This document shows positions 36,020 to 48,110 of a stretch of 64,000 nucleotides of DNA, one piece after another (position 1 is the stretch's first letter; each line of letters opens with the position of its first letter). Below the pieces are notes generated by a model. It saw only the letters and a list, made by a program, of their open reading frames with translations. It did not search any database and was not told the DNA's origin. Position numbers and translations under genes: made by a program. The DNA comes from Geosiphon pyriformis. Taxonomy: Eukaryota; Glomeromycota; Glomeromycetes; Archaeosporales; Geosiphonaceae. The DNA lies in the NCBI GenBank assembly GCA_016748015.1, contig JAAOMT010000543.1, positions 372,001-436,000 on the forward strand, given 5' to 3'.

Positions 36020-37185
36020 GATGAAATGGATACCAAAATGTACAAAGTTTCACTTATTCAATTTTGGTGCTCCAAGACTTATTAATACTATTCTAAAAAT
36101 CATTTGTATTTTATCTAGTAACAAATCAAAAGTAAAAATATATCTTATATACAATCCGATTTCGGAGAATTTCATCTATTAAGGCCAAATTTTTCAAAAA
36201 TAAAACACTTGAAGGCAAATAAATTTAATTATTATACGGTGTTTAACCAAAGCATCCTTTTTTATATTCACTGAATGGGATCATTAAAAATGATTATCAC
36301 AATTATTCGCGATTAAAAGTTTTCAATCTCATTGATCGTAATGGATGAGATATTCTGATTTCAAAACTATTATTCAAAAATAAATTTTACATATTACAAA
36401 TAATTAATTATTTTATTTATTGGCTAAAAATAGAATTATTTCAATCACAGAAGCTCTTAAAATGAATTCAGCTGAATTATTTTTCTACAGTTTATTTAAA
36501 GCTGTTATCGTTGGCTTTAGGGCTTAACATCCAAGCTGAGTGATTTTCTTCAATAGTCTACTCATCTTTTGAAACTCGTGAAATACTTTTTCTTTAACAT
36601 AATAACAAATGCACACTTCCCAAAACAGCTTTTTGTCTACTGCTAGCTCTGAGACAAATATTTGTGAACACTCGATATTTGCTAAACCTGTTTTCTAAAA
36701 GGTGAAAGTGAAAATGTGGAAAAGAAATTCTCGCAAATGTATTTCAAAAATTTCTGAAATTAGTATCATTACTTGTTTTACTTTATTACAATACGAGCAT
36801 CTTAAAAATTTAGCGACCAGCCATTAGAAAGACTCAAAATTAATATTTTTCATTATATCAAAATATTGTTGTATGTGTTAAATTATATTTTCTGAAGTCA
36901 AAGAAAAATTTTTGATTTACTACGTGGATGAAAATTTTGAGAAAGTATATTTTAAATATATTATATGATAGTACATGTACTTGGACACAAAAAACGATTA
37001 ATTCCATACAACACTTTAGACCTAAGTTAGTATTTTATAAAAATATTTCCATAAGATTACAAATTTCAGGTTAAAAGTTTTTCAAGTCTTCAGCAATGAG
37101 TAGGGCACTAAGTCTTTCAGAATTTTATATTCTCGTATCAATATTCCCTGATTCAGTGACAATAAAGTCGCATTTATATCAACCT
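36020..37185. other. intergenic
   Basis: About 1.2 kb of AT-rich sequence without a supported gene, between the paralogue pair and the palindrome. Confidence 0.5.
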
Positions 37186-37573
37186 AAAATTCAAAATTTT
37201 CACGTAGAATAAAGAGCATAATAAATCTTTCGAATCTTGGAACAAGACTAATTCGATATACTTGACGGCCTGGAATTCTGAGGGTATAGGCATCCCATTC
37301 AAGTTTTTGTTTAGGCAGTACAACTCTAAAGGTCTTTTTAACACGATGGTTTTGTTGCAAGGAGTTATCATAGAAATCATGATTTCTATGATAACTCCTT
37401 GCAACAAAACCATCGTGTTAAAAAGACCTTTTGAGTTGTACTGCCTAAACAAAAACTTGAATGGGATGCCTATGCCCTCAGAATTCCAGGCCGTCAAGTA
37501 TATCGAATTAGTCTTGTTCCAAGATTCGAAAGATTTATTATGCTCTTTATTCTACGTGAAAATTTTGAATTTT
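37186..37573. repeat. 388-bp near-perfect palindrome (inverted repeat with no spacer)
   Basis: The arms 37186-37379 and 37380-37573 are reverse complements over 194 bp. Reading both through I find two mismatched pairs (CTAAAGG versus CCTTTTG, and GGTATAG versus CTATGCC). The centre is GAAATCATGATTTC (37373-37386) with no loop. Because of the symmetry the two strands encode almost the same 104-residue frame, which has no recognisable domain. It could be a foldback element, a head-to-head duplicated transposon end, or the template of a long hairpin RNA. No target site duplication is evident at the edges. Confidence 0.93.
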
Positions 37574-39352
37574 TAAGTTTTATTAGTAGATTATTAGCTT
37601 CGTGATAATTATAAATTTAAAATAGTTTAGTTAATGCCATATTAATTCTATACTTTTCAATAAATAAAATTTTGAAGCTTTTAAGATAGCCCTAAATCTT
37701 GTAAAAGTTTTGGGTTTTAACCAAGATTATAACATAATTATTAATCACTTCAAACCAGTTAATTCAACAAATAGATGATTTAGTTCAATTTAGAAATAAA
37801 ATAAATTCTTCTTTGACTGTTATTATTAATCACTTCTGATATTTTTCTTTCAACTTAAAAACAGCTCTATGTATACGTGTTGAAAAAGTTAAAAACTATG
37901 ATAATAATAATAATAGCATTATTTAAAAATAAAGAATAAAAAATGCTAATCTCATAAATTAAGCGTAAAGATATTCTGTAAAATATTTTATCCAATTCTG
38001 AAATTCACTTTTCTATATTCCTCTTATATATGATCCAAAATTTTTAATTAGATTTGACTCATGATTTTGTAGGTTTAGTTGATTACTGCAAGAAGACTTT
38101 CTTAAAAAATTTTTTGCATATGCAAACAGTAAATATCTTGTTGGAACCACTAATTATCATCTGATTTCTAGAACATGTTTCATAAAAATAGCAACTTTGG
38201 AAAAAACATCCATAATCTGCTAAAAGTAAAAAACGCTTGTTTTGCCTTGCATACAAAATCCACCAAAGGCAATATTTTGAACAGCTCTTTATGATAGCTT
38301 TATATCTAAGTGTTAATGCTAGATTTGTTATAAAGTAGCTATAATAATATAATAATAATAATTATTATCTACATTTTTTTCATTATTTTGTTTAAATTTA
38401 ATAACAAAAAAACACAACTGTAAAATATATTTTGTCTAAAATAATTTTAACTGGCTTTTTGTAAGTAGAAAAAACAATATTTTAATAGCATAATAATAAT
38501 ATTTTTATTAAGCATGCAAAGACTAAATTTTTATAAAACCATGCTTTTAATTAATAGAAATATTATATACTTAAAAAATTTATTAATAATAATATTCAAT
38601 ACTTTTTGCAGTCTTATTATAAATTTACATTTGTTGCTTTTTTGAAAAGCTTGTAAAAGTCATTATTATTTTGCTGTATAAACTATGGAAAATTATGTTG
38701 TATAATGTAAATATGAATAAATTTATTATTTAATATTAATAAACATGTTTATTGCTATTTTTTATCTGTTTTAATTCTCTTGTTTTTTTGAAAAGAGGAG
38801 TTCTTAAAGCAAGACAAATTCATGTGATTTTAAACCAATAATAAAATGATCAATCTATTTATACGCTAATCAAGATTAAAATAAATCATGTGACCGTACT
38901 TGCTTTTAAGGGTAATTGCCAAATTTGATCACACGTGAGGTTGTGTGAAAACAAATACATAAAATTACCCTCTATCTGTCAGTAGTTCGAAGTTGGTGAT
39001 TCAGTTTTTAATTTTTATTATGACGTAATGATGATTATTAAAAAAAGTTCCGTTGGGGCTTTTTAAAATTGATCTTTCAACTCTAAAGAGAAAGCTGTGC
39101 ATATACAACAAGTTGACGACCTTGGAACCAATGAATGAGACCTCTAAATTGTATTTTGTATCATTAGGAGATCTTGATTAATGGCATCTATTCTTAGCAA
39201 TGGGTCTTGAAAATCAAATTTTAGAGTTACAAATCCAACACGAAAGTTTTTGATCTTTTAATACTAATTTTTTATTAAGGGGTGTCTAATTTGGCAATTT
39301 TTCCGTAATATAATGTCTTTGTTTCAAAATTTCTTGGTAGGCTAAGTATAAC
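37574..39352. other. AT-rich intergenic stretch
   Basis: About 1.8 kb with no supported gene. 38.3-38.8 kb has the look of the AT islands, with many ATAATAATA tracts. Confidence 0.5.
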
Positions 39353-40506
39353 TTAGTCTTGTAAAATACTGTTTAATCTCTTTCCTTCCTTGAGATATTT
39401 TAACTTAGTATCCGCCAAAGGGTGACCACGTATTTTTGCTAATTTAAATATTTTTCGACACTCTTGTAAATCTCTTTTTTGTCCAAATTCACCTTTATAT
39501 AAAATGTCTGCGTACCAAAACATAGCGTAGGGATCTTGTCGTCCAGCTGCTTTTTTCAGATATCGCATGGCGGTCTCGGGATCATATATACTATCGTAGA
39601 CGCACGTTTGTGCGTACCAGAATTGTGCAGATGCTAGTCCTTGATCAGCAGCAGCAGAAAAATATGCTCTTGCAAGGTTTTCGTCTTTTACAACGCCATA
39701 GTTTCCGGTGTAGAGGTAATATCCGAGAAAGAATTGTGCAATTGGATTACCTGCTTTTGCGTGTAGTTTGAAGTTTTCGAAAGCTTCTTTGAATTCGCCT
39801 TTTTGATGTAGACAAATTGTCCACTCAATATTAGGCAGGGTATTGGCGGTGGGATTTAAAAGATTTGTCAAGGCTTGTAATGTTATATCGTCTAAGCATT
39901 TCGGATTAATTTCGATTAAGGAAATTCGATTTCGGTTTCGCATGTATTGGTACATAGATTCAATAAGGTTTTCGCTTGCCAGTTGGAAATTCAATTGAAA
40001 ATTGTCTATTGCCATCAACAACTGGCGTTGTAAATTTCTCTGTCGATGCTTAGACTATAATTGATGTGGAGAATCATCAAAAAAAATTCTGGTAAAAAAA
40101 AAAAAAATCATATGCATTTGAAAATATTTACCCCTAAGCTCGTCCAGATTCGACCCATGCGGTTCAAAAAGATATCTTCGAAAATCCCTTCAGTGTTTGC
40201 CTCGCTTACAAAATCTTTTATGTTTTTTAATGCGTTACAATATTCAACGTATGCCGAGTAAAAAGTTTTTTCTTTAGGTTGGAACAACTCAATAGTTTTT
40301 TGGCAAGTGTGAACGAGCTCAACAAGTTCCTTACAAATTTTTTGATTAATTTTTGCTGTTGAAGATAGGTTGGCGATAAGACTGGCCAGTTCTCCTGCCC
40401 AAACCAGTCCTGGAGTCTGTTTTGTTGTTTTTGAAGCATTATGTTTGGGGTGCTTTCTTGATTTGTTAAAGGATTTAGATTTGATCATTTTCAAAGAAGG
40501 GTCCAT
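39353..40506 (-). CDS. MLKL/HeLo-like four-helix domain plus Sel1 repeats
   Basis: Two exons (40506-40132, 40054-39353) give 358 residues. Residues about 30-185 look like the helical bundle found at the N-terminus of MLKL, plant helper NLRs and many kinase/Sel1 proteins of mycorrhizal fungi: helices with INQKICKELVELVHTCQKTI, FYSAYVEYCNALKNIKDFV and LLMAIDNFQLNFQLA in the expected order. Residues about 224-345 hold three or more Sel1-like repeats (AGNPIAQFFLGYYLYTG, GLASAQFWYAQ, DPYAMFWYADILYKGEFG). No kinase or NB-ARC domain lies between them, so this is probably an adaptor or effector of a larger signalling family. By family it may act at membranes or bind partners in immunity-like or cell-death signalling. 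That is inference. The first ATG in frame is used, and its start faces another gene 47 bp away. Confidence 0.8.
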
Positions 40507-40553
40507 TTGAAAGATTTCCAATGGAAAAGATTATTTATATATAAAAATTCGAG
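40507..40553. promoter_or_regulatory. 47-bp divergent promoter region
   Basis: Only 47 bp separate the start codons of the Sel1 gene (-) and the gene at 40554 (+). The gap contains a CCAAT box (CCAAT at about 40518) and TATTTATATATAAAAA. Unless further 5' exons exist, both genes share this promoter and their leaders must overlap. Confidence 0.4.
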
Positions 40554-41197
40554 ATGCCTTTGCGGATTTATCAAATATTGACAATGGTTTCAAATGTCTC
40601 ACAAAATAGGTTTATTAGATCGGTATATAGGGCTTTATTATTTATGAGGTTTCGATTTTTCAATAGCTCGAAGACGTTAGGTCGATATATAAACAAAATT
40701 TTTCGTTGGAAACCTGAAACAGAATATAAAAATAAGCTGCAACACATGGCAAAGAACCTTTACGATTGTCCTTATCATCGATATTTGATAAGCTTGTACC
40801 GAAATCCGAAATTGGTGTGATCACTGTGATCTACTGCATATTGCATCCAAAATAAGGTAACCTCTTGTCATTCTTTGTTGTTCCTCATGCCTGTGCTAAG
40901 TTCTTTTCCTTAAAAAGAATAAAGGAAAAAAAGTTCAAATTTTTCAGGTCGAAATCTTCAAATGTTAAATTGGCAGAAATTGAACAAAAAATTAAGCGTA
41001 AAAACATTGAACAGTCTATTTGTCATAGGCTATCTGAGCCCCTTCAAATATTGGTAAACTACATGAATATTCCGAAAATTGCTCAAAAAATGAAAATCAA
41101 AACATTTGTCTGGATTGCGACAATATTAATCAAAAGTCCGGCAGGGTTACCTTTTGAAAAAAGTTTCGGAAAGTTGGCTTTGTTGAAACATTGGTAA
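40554..41197 (+). CDS. possible LYR-motif protein, two exons
   Basis: Exons 40554-40816 and 40948-41197 join in frame to 170 residues. Near the N-terminus RSVYRALLFMRFRF, followed by YINKIFRWKPETEYKNKL and a helical region, resembles the LYR family of small basic mitochondrial proteins (assembly factors and Fe-S or respiratory-complex adaptors). The first Leu of the motif is Val. The protein is strongly basic and predicted mostly helical. The second exon encodes a further basic helix and a C-terminal FEKSFGKLALLKHW segment not typical of the family. The donor (GT|GTGATC) is weak, so the second exon may belong elsewhere. Confidence 0.4.
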
Positions 41198-44170
41198 TCC
41201 TGCAATGTTCAATTAGTTTCTATACCCCAAAATGCATACATATTTCTCTACAAGTCTAAATGAATTGAAAATATACGACAAAGAAATTCAAAAATAATAG
41301 GTTCAAAGCAAGAACGTTGGAGATAAAAAAGCTTTTAGATTAATACATTGACTTTTGGTTGTTCCTTATTTAGCGGCAGATTTCTTGGTTAGATTCATGC
41401 GATGAATAAACCAATCATAATTAATTTTGAATTTTTTTGAACAAAGAATGTCATTGGTTCAAAAACAATGATCGATCTTTGGGTTAAAATTTTGCTAGCA
41501 AACAAAAACGAAATATAAAAAGGAGACTCAATTAATTTGAGAAATTGAATTCAAAGATGATTTTATGATAAAAGAATATATTTCGAGTTAATTTTAAGCA
41601 ATCTTTTTAATCATTGCCTTTCATAAAAACATTATAGATCTAATCACAAGAGATCAAACAAACAGATAAACCCAACAAAAGATAAACAATTACCTTTTTT
41701 AATTTCCTTTTCCGGAAGTGAAAATTGTGACCAAATGATTTAAGAAATTTTTCATTTCTCTAAAAGACACAAGATTAAAACTTTTGGCCTTAAGTAAGCT
41801 GAGGTAATAAAATAGGTTTGAATGATCGATCTTTCAGGCAAGGGATAGTCAAAAAATTTTAAGCCGTTCAATTAGCAAATATTTACAGTCGTCATTCGTC
41901 TAATAATTGGAACCTACTAGATATTTATAGTTACTTTTGAATAAATTCTCTTATAACAACGTTTATTCAAGCTTTTAATTTTTGCTAAACAAATATTCAT
42001 TTTGAGCTTTCTACTAAATTATCAAAGAACAACAAACTCGTCCATTTTTTCTAGTTCATTTATAAAATTTTTTGACAAATAAGGATTCAGAATATTTCTT
42101 TGAAGTGTAGTTTTCTGAATTTTTAATAACAAAATTATGAATGAGAACTTGAAAGTTAACTTTTATTTAATTGTTTTATATATATATATATATATCACTT
42201 AAATATTTAAATATTCTTTTGAATATATATTCAATATTATTATTATTAACTACAAAAGTCTTTCTGAATATTGGTTTTGTTTTGATTTGGGCAAGTTTAA
42301 AATATTATAAAACTTTTAATAGCCATGGTAAAAATAGTAATAAAAATTTAAATAAATCTTTTTAGCATTCTCAAAAATTAACATTTCATTCAAATTTCAA
42401 TAATGATTATTTCTATAAAATAAGACTCTGACTCTCTATTTTGATAAGAATCGATTCAATTGATTTTTCTAACTGAACCTTTCGTTCAGAAACAAATAAT
42501 TCTCTTGGAAATGAGGGGATTTTATTCAATTTTTTAAGATATGAAAAATCTTTGAAATTCAGAAATTTCAGTACTCAAGGCTCTCTATTATTGGTTAGCA
42601 TCAATATTTTTTTAATTGATTCAAATTAAAGGATAAGGTTTTAAACATTTTTTTAGTACGACAAATCTTTTAAAAGAGAGTTGAGAATATTTGAATCGAT
42701 TTCCTGTTTGAAACCTTGGAAATTTGGGTATGAAAAACTAAATTCCGATTCCAAGGTGACAGGTTTTTTAAGAAACACAATTTATTTATAATCATTTAAC
42801 CAAAAAAAAATTCAAATCATTTCTTTAGTTTCTTGCCAACTTCTTATCCGAGATACCAGGACCTCAAATAATTTAGACATTATTCCCTGTTTAATATGGA
42901 GAATTATAAGAGCCTTTAATTAGAACACTGAAATCTTTAATATATCGGATTAAAATTTTTGTAGTTTTCTTTTTGAATATCAAATTAAACCTTTCAATTT
43001 CGAATATTGTTTTTTATTAGAGTATATCACAAAATCTTATTATGACAGTTCATAATACATAGATATGAATTTATAATTGTAATTAATGATATTTATCCGA
43101 AATTAAGCTCTAATTTCGGTTTAATTCTCAAGTGATAGTGCATCCAGTTTTAATTTTTTTTAAAAAATGATAAATGAATTTTGTAACACATTTGCCAACA
43201 GAAGAAATAGTTTTCTTTTGAAAAGTGAATGAGACTCGGATATTTTCTTGCTGGTTTTGATCTGTGAATGAAATATTCTACATGCGTAATCAAATCAAAG
43301 AAAATTCTGAGAATTTGTTCATGCTAAAACTTTTTAATTGGCTTAAACCACATAAGTGAATTGCAATATTAATTCAGAGCTTCTAAATCGGTAGCTGCCA
43401 AAAAAAGTATTATAAACAGGATAGATTTCTTTCCCTAGTAATTTACAATGACAAAGCTAATTTTTCAACCAATTTAATGTCAGCTCACAATAATAGACCT
43501 ACTTTATTAATATTACAATGGAGACTTGTGACTTCGCAGAATTAGCGCCTTAATTGAGAGACATTGAAAGAGTTTTTGCGAATAAACTAGCATGAAAAGT
43601 TTTGAAAAAAGCATCAGATATAGATAATTGAGATTTGAAAATATATCTATAAATAGTTTCAATCGATATTTTCCATATATTATGGCATAAATCTTTGTTC
43701 TGGTGTCTATGAAGTATTTACTATTCCTTCTTCTTCTTCTTCTTCAAAAAAAAAAGTATTGAAACATAACTACTAACTCTTTTTTTAAAATTAAAATAAT
43801 TTTACATCGCACCTATTACCCTTATCATAATTTTCACAAGAGATCAAACTTTTGAATTAGATATATTAAAAGCGCTTATCTGTGTTCAGTTTTCTATTAA
43901 TTCTATCATCTACAATATTTGATTAAAAATTTCTCGCATTAAATCCAAAAAGTCATTTATATGTGCAACATTAAATACAGAATCCCATTTTATAATTCCT
44001 GCTATAGAGTAGAGCTGTCGGAAAAACCTCTTGGCAAACGAAAAAGAGTTTCGTCATTGGCAAAAGGGTTTTTACTATTTTGCGTAATGGAAAAAATCGA
44101 GAAATCTTTTTAAAATATAAAACTATGTAAATACTAAAAAACTCTGTCAAAATATCAAAAAGCATATTAA
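41198..44170. other. intergenic, with simple repeats
   Basis: About 3 kb without a supported gene. Microsatellites: an AT run at about 42177-42195 and a CTT run at 43727-43744. Short frames have no coding support. Confidence 0.5.
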
Positions 44171-44728
44171 TAATAGATTTATACGTGAAATTCTTTTTTC
44201 TAATTTGTTTTCATTTGATTATTAATCTAATTTTTTATCTTTATATTACCTATACTTTTACATTAAATTTTAATATAATATGTTATTAGTAAACTTTAAT
44301 CCATATTTTTATATATTTTTTTATTGAATTTTGCTTAAAAAAAATTGACCTTATTCAACTAGTAATTATAATTATAATAGGAATTTTATATAGTACAATG
44401 TCTATTTAAGATGTCTAAGAAATATAAAATTTGCATTTGGTATTTGCTTAGAATATATTAAAAAATTATAAATTGCTTATATATAATAATAAATAAAATG
44501 TATACAGAAAACTATAATGTATATTAAGAATATATTTGTAAAATATAAGGAATTTTATAATAGTTTTTACTGATTATAATTATTATAGTTGTCAAAACTT
44601 ATAAGTTTGTTTAACAAGTCTATTCTGCTAATTATATTATTATGAATTAGAGTAAACAAACAATAACATTATATTATATTACAAACTAATAAAATTTTTT
44701 ACTAAAACAAATGCATTTCAAATGTTTT

Positions 44729-45020
44729 ATTTCATATTTTTATTCCTCTAAATGTTTAATTCATCTCAAATTTTTCTTAAAAAAATTTCGAACATTAGTT
44801 ACCGGTAGATTTTAATGCCTAAACTATTGTTAACATCACTAATGTTCAATTTACAACAGCATATTGAGCCTTTGAATACAATACTTTTACAAAATACTTT
44901 TAACAAAAATAAAATTCAAAATACTTTTTTGCTATTGAATACAAAAAAAGTCAATTTTACTATTCTTATTAATTAAATCTTAATAAAAGTAATCCAAACT
45001 AGCCAAATTAAAAGACAACT
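44729..45020 (+). repeat. AT-mutated copy of the repeat at 47747-48060
   Basis: It aligns with 47747-48060 through anchors such as CAACAGCATA, AAATTCAAAAT and ATCCAA.CTAGCC. Nearly all differences replace C or G of the other copy by T or A, on both strands and in several dinucleotide contexts. There is a deletion of roughly 30 bp near the end. The coding frame of the other copy is destroyed. Confidence 0.7.
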
Positions 45021-47559
45021 TAGAAACAATACAAATCTCTTTTAATTATTTATTGTTTTTGCTAATTGTGCTTCGACAAAAGTGGACAAGTAAAAGATTT
45101 CCTGTTTATATTGTGTTGTCTTTTCAATATATTTAGTTGCATTTCATATTTAATAAAAATTTACATAAATTATAGTAATAATAGCATAGATAATTATAAA
45201 AATTTATTTTAATACTCGACAAAAAGTTGTCAAAATGATAATAAAAATCTTAAGCAGTTGGTAAAAATTATTTGTTAAAAAAGCTTAATGTTTTACTAAA
45301 AAAAAATTTATGATTTTTTTGATAATTGTAAAAAAAAACTTTTACATATTGCCAAAAAAAATATTATTAAGAGAATAGTCATAAATATTTAGAACATAAA
45401 AACAATAGCAATAATAATTTTTTATATAAGTTAACTAAAAAACAATTGGGATTTTATTTAATATTTAAAATAAACTATATATATATAATATTTGTATAAT
45501 AATTTCTTAAGCTCTATTTTTATGATTAATTAAATATATCAAATTTTTTAATCTAAATTTTTTGTTTTTTAAATTTAAAAAAATAAAAATATTTTTTTTC
45601 TTATTTTAAAATTTAGTATAAAAATAATAATAATAATAATAATTTTAATAAGATATTTTAAATTGGAAAAAATAAAAAAACTTTTATATTGTTAAGATTT
45701 AATTTTAATTTTTTCCATTTTATTAAATTTAAAAAACTTATAAATAAATAAATAAAAAAACATAAAGTGTATTAAAAAGCAATCAAAATAATTAATAGTA
45801 ATAAATTCTAAAATTTAATTAAAATATTTAAATTTTAAATGTTAATTAACAAATTTTCAAAAATATCAAATTATTAATTTATATATTAACTTTATATATT
45901 TAATTATGCTTAATAATACATAAAATTATGTTTAAATTAACTTGTTTACTTTTTCAAAAAATATTAAATTTGTAACTTATATATAATATAATAATAATTA
46001 TTATTATTTTGTTTGTTTTTTTTTAATTTTTTAATTTTATTAATATGTTAAAAATAATTAAAAATATTTTAATAAAAAAATTAATTACAATTAATTATAA
46101 AATTATTTTTAAAAATAGTAAAAATTTTAGTGCTAAATATTATTGCAAATTATATTTTAATAAAATGTAGTCTAATCATTATCTATATTTATTATTATAC
46201 GAATTTGCTATAAATTTTAATTTTAATTTTTTAGCTATTTAATAACTTATATAACAACTAAATATTTAATCTTATAAGCTAAATAATGTAGTTTAATTAA
46301 ATTTATATTTTTGCTAACATAAAAAATTGTTATTTTTACTAATTTATAATAAGATAACTTTTAATTTAATTTTAAATATATTTGTAATAAAAATAAATTT
46401 TTTGTTAAAATTTAAACAGTTAAATTTAAACTTTTATAGTTAAAATTTTTAAATTTAAATAGTTAAATAATAATATAATATTAAATAATATAAATTTTAA
46501 TAATTTTAATTAATTTGAATTAAATTTTATTTTTTTAATATGGCTTAAAAAAGCAAAATGTGTTTTTGAAAAAATTGTATTAAGTTTTAATTTAACATGT
46601 TAAAGATATTTAAACATTTATTAATAATAATTAAATAATTTTTATTAATAAGATCAAAATTGAAAACTTTTGAATTTTTGATAATTTATACAAAAGTGTA
46701 TTTTTTATTTTTTTGTATATTAATACAACAAAAAAACCAAAATTTAGTAATAATTAAAATAATCTATTATATAATATTTTTTACACTTTTTTTAAATAAA
46801 ATTATGCATTAATAATAAAATTTATTATATCTGTATAATTATTTTAATAATTGTTTCTTTAATTATATACTTACAAGTATGAATTTTGTTTTATAAGACT
46901 TAGTAAAAACTTTTTTTAAAAGTTATTTCAAATAATATTAACCAATTTTGTATTTAGTGTTTTATGTTTTTTTTAGACTATTAATAATATCAAATCTAAT
47001 GTTTTATTTAAATTAAAAAAAATTAATAATATTTTATTGTTACCAATCAAAAATTTAATTAGAAATTATTATAAAATTATTCTTAATTATTAATAGTATT
47101 AGTTAAAAATTATCACAAAATTATTCTTAATTTTAGAAATTTTAACTGGTTCTTAAAAATTTAATTCTGAATAAAATAATTCTGATTTGGCTTTAACTTT
47201 AAGCATTGTTGGTTCCATAATTTTTTTAATTATATAACCAAGCATAAAACCCAATTTTATCTAAAAATAATTTAAGAATCATCTTATATATAGATAATAG
47301 TAATAAATGTAATTAAATAAGAATCAAACAAAATAAGCAATAAGTTATAAAACGATACCAAGTTAATTACATAGTTTTATCCCATTATATGACTCACAAA
47401 TTTAGCTTTTTTTCAAAATCAAAATTTGTTTATAATTCTGTCTGCTTTAAAAATACTCAACAATCTTTATTCTTATTTTTCCCTCCCAAAAAATATTTTT
47501 TTTTAATTACGTTCATATTAAAATTGTTCCGATTACTAAAAGCATGATTTATGAAAGTT

Positions 47560-48110
47560 TGTTGTGATTGGGCCACACTCGTTACTGCAATAAATAAATA
47601 AAAATTCGGTCACATTTTTAGGTCTCATAAACTAAATCCTTGGATTTCAGTCCTGTCTAGGATCGGCGGTCCTTGGACTGGATCGGACTGGATGGACCAA
47701 TTAAAATCCCTAACGCGCCTCGACCGCATCTCAAACCTTTTTTATTCGATATTTTCGTCCCTCCAAAATGTCTAGTTCGTCTCAGTCTTTCCAAAAGAAT
47801 CCAGAACGTTGGTCACTGGTGGATTTGACGCGTGAGCCATTGCCAACGTCGCTGGCGCCCAAATTGCAACAGCATACCAGGCCTTTTAAATACGATACTC
47901 TCACGGGACACCTCCAACGAAAATGAAATTCAAAATGCTCTTCGGCTAATGGATACAAAGAAGGTCAGTGCTACTTTCGACTAGATATATAGAGGATCGC
48001 TTTGCAACTCTTGCTGACCACACCTTAGCGGGAGTGATCCAAGCTAGCCGAGCAATATAAACCTCTCCTGATTACTTGTTTAAAATGGATACTAATAAAG
48101 AATGTTTGTT
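47560..48110 (+). repeat. GC-normal pocket, unmutated repeat copy inside the AT island
   Basis: About 550 bp with ordinary GC and many CpGs (GATCGGCGG, ACGCGCCTCGACCGC, GCTGGCGCCC) sit abruptly inside the island. An ATG at 47768 opens 52 codons (MSSSSQSFQKNPERWSLV and onward to a TGA at 47924). Another frame continues with TSNENEIQNALRLMDTKK up to a GTCAGT donor-like site, suggesting the 5' part of a longer gene with a frameshift. No family was recognised. Because an AT-mutated copy exists at 44.73-45.02 kb, this is a repeat that has escaped, or only recently entered, the mutational process. Confidence 0.6.

Noticed and set aside
37174-37576. 104-107 residue open frames on both strands
   Set aside because: They mirror each other because the region is a palindrome. 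No domain or codon support suggests a real protein.
43727-43744. CTT repeat considered as a telomere-like or CRISPR-like repeat
   Set aside because: It is a simple trinucleotide microsatellite with no spacers. Nothing in the window resembles a CRISPR array.
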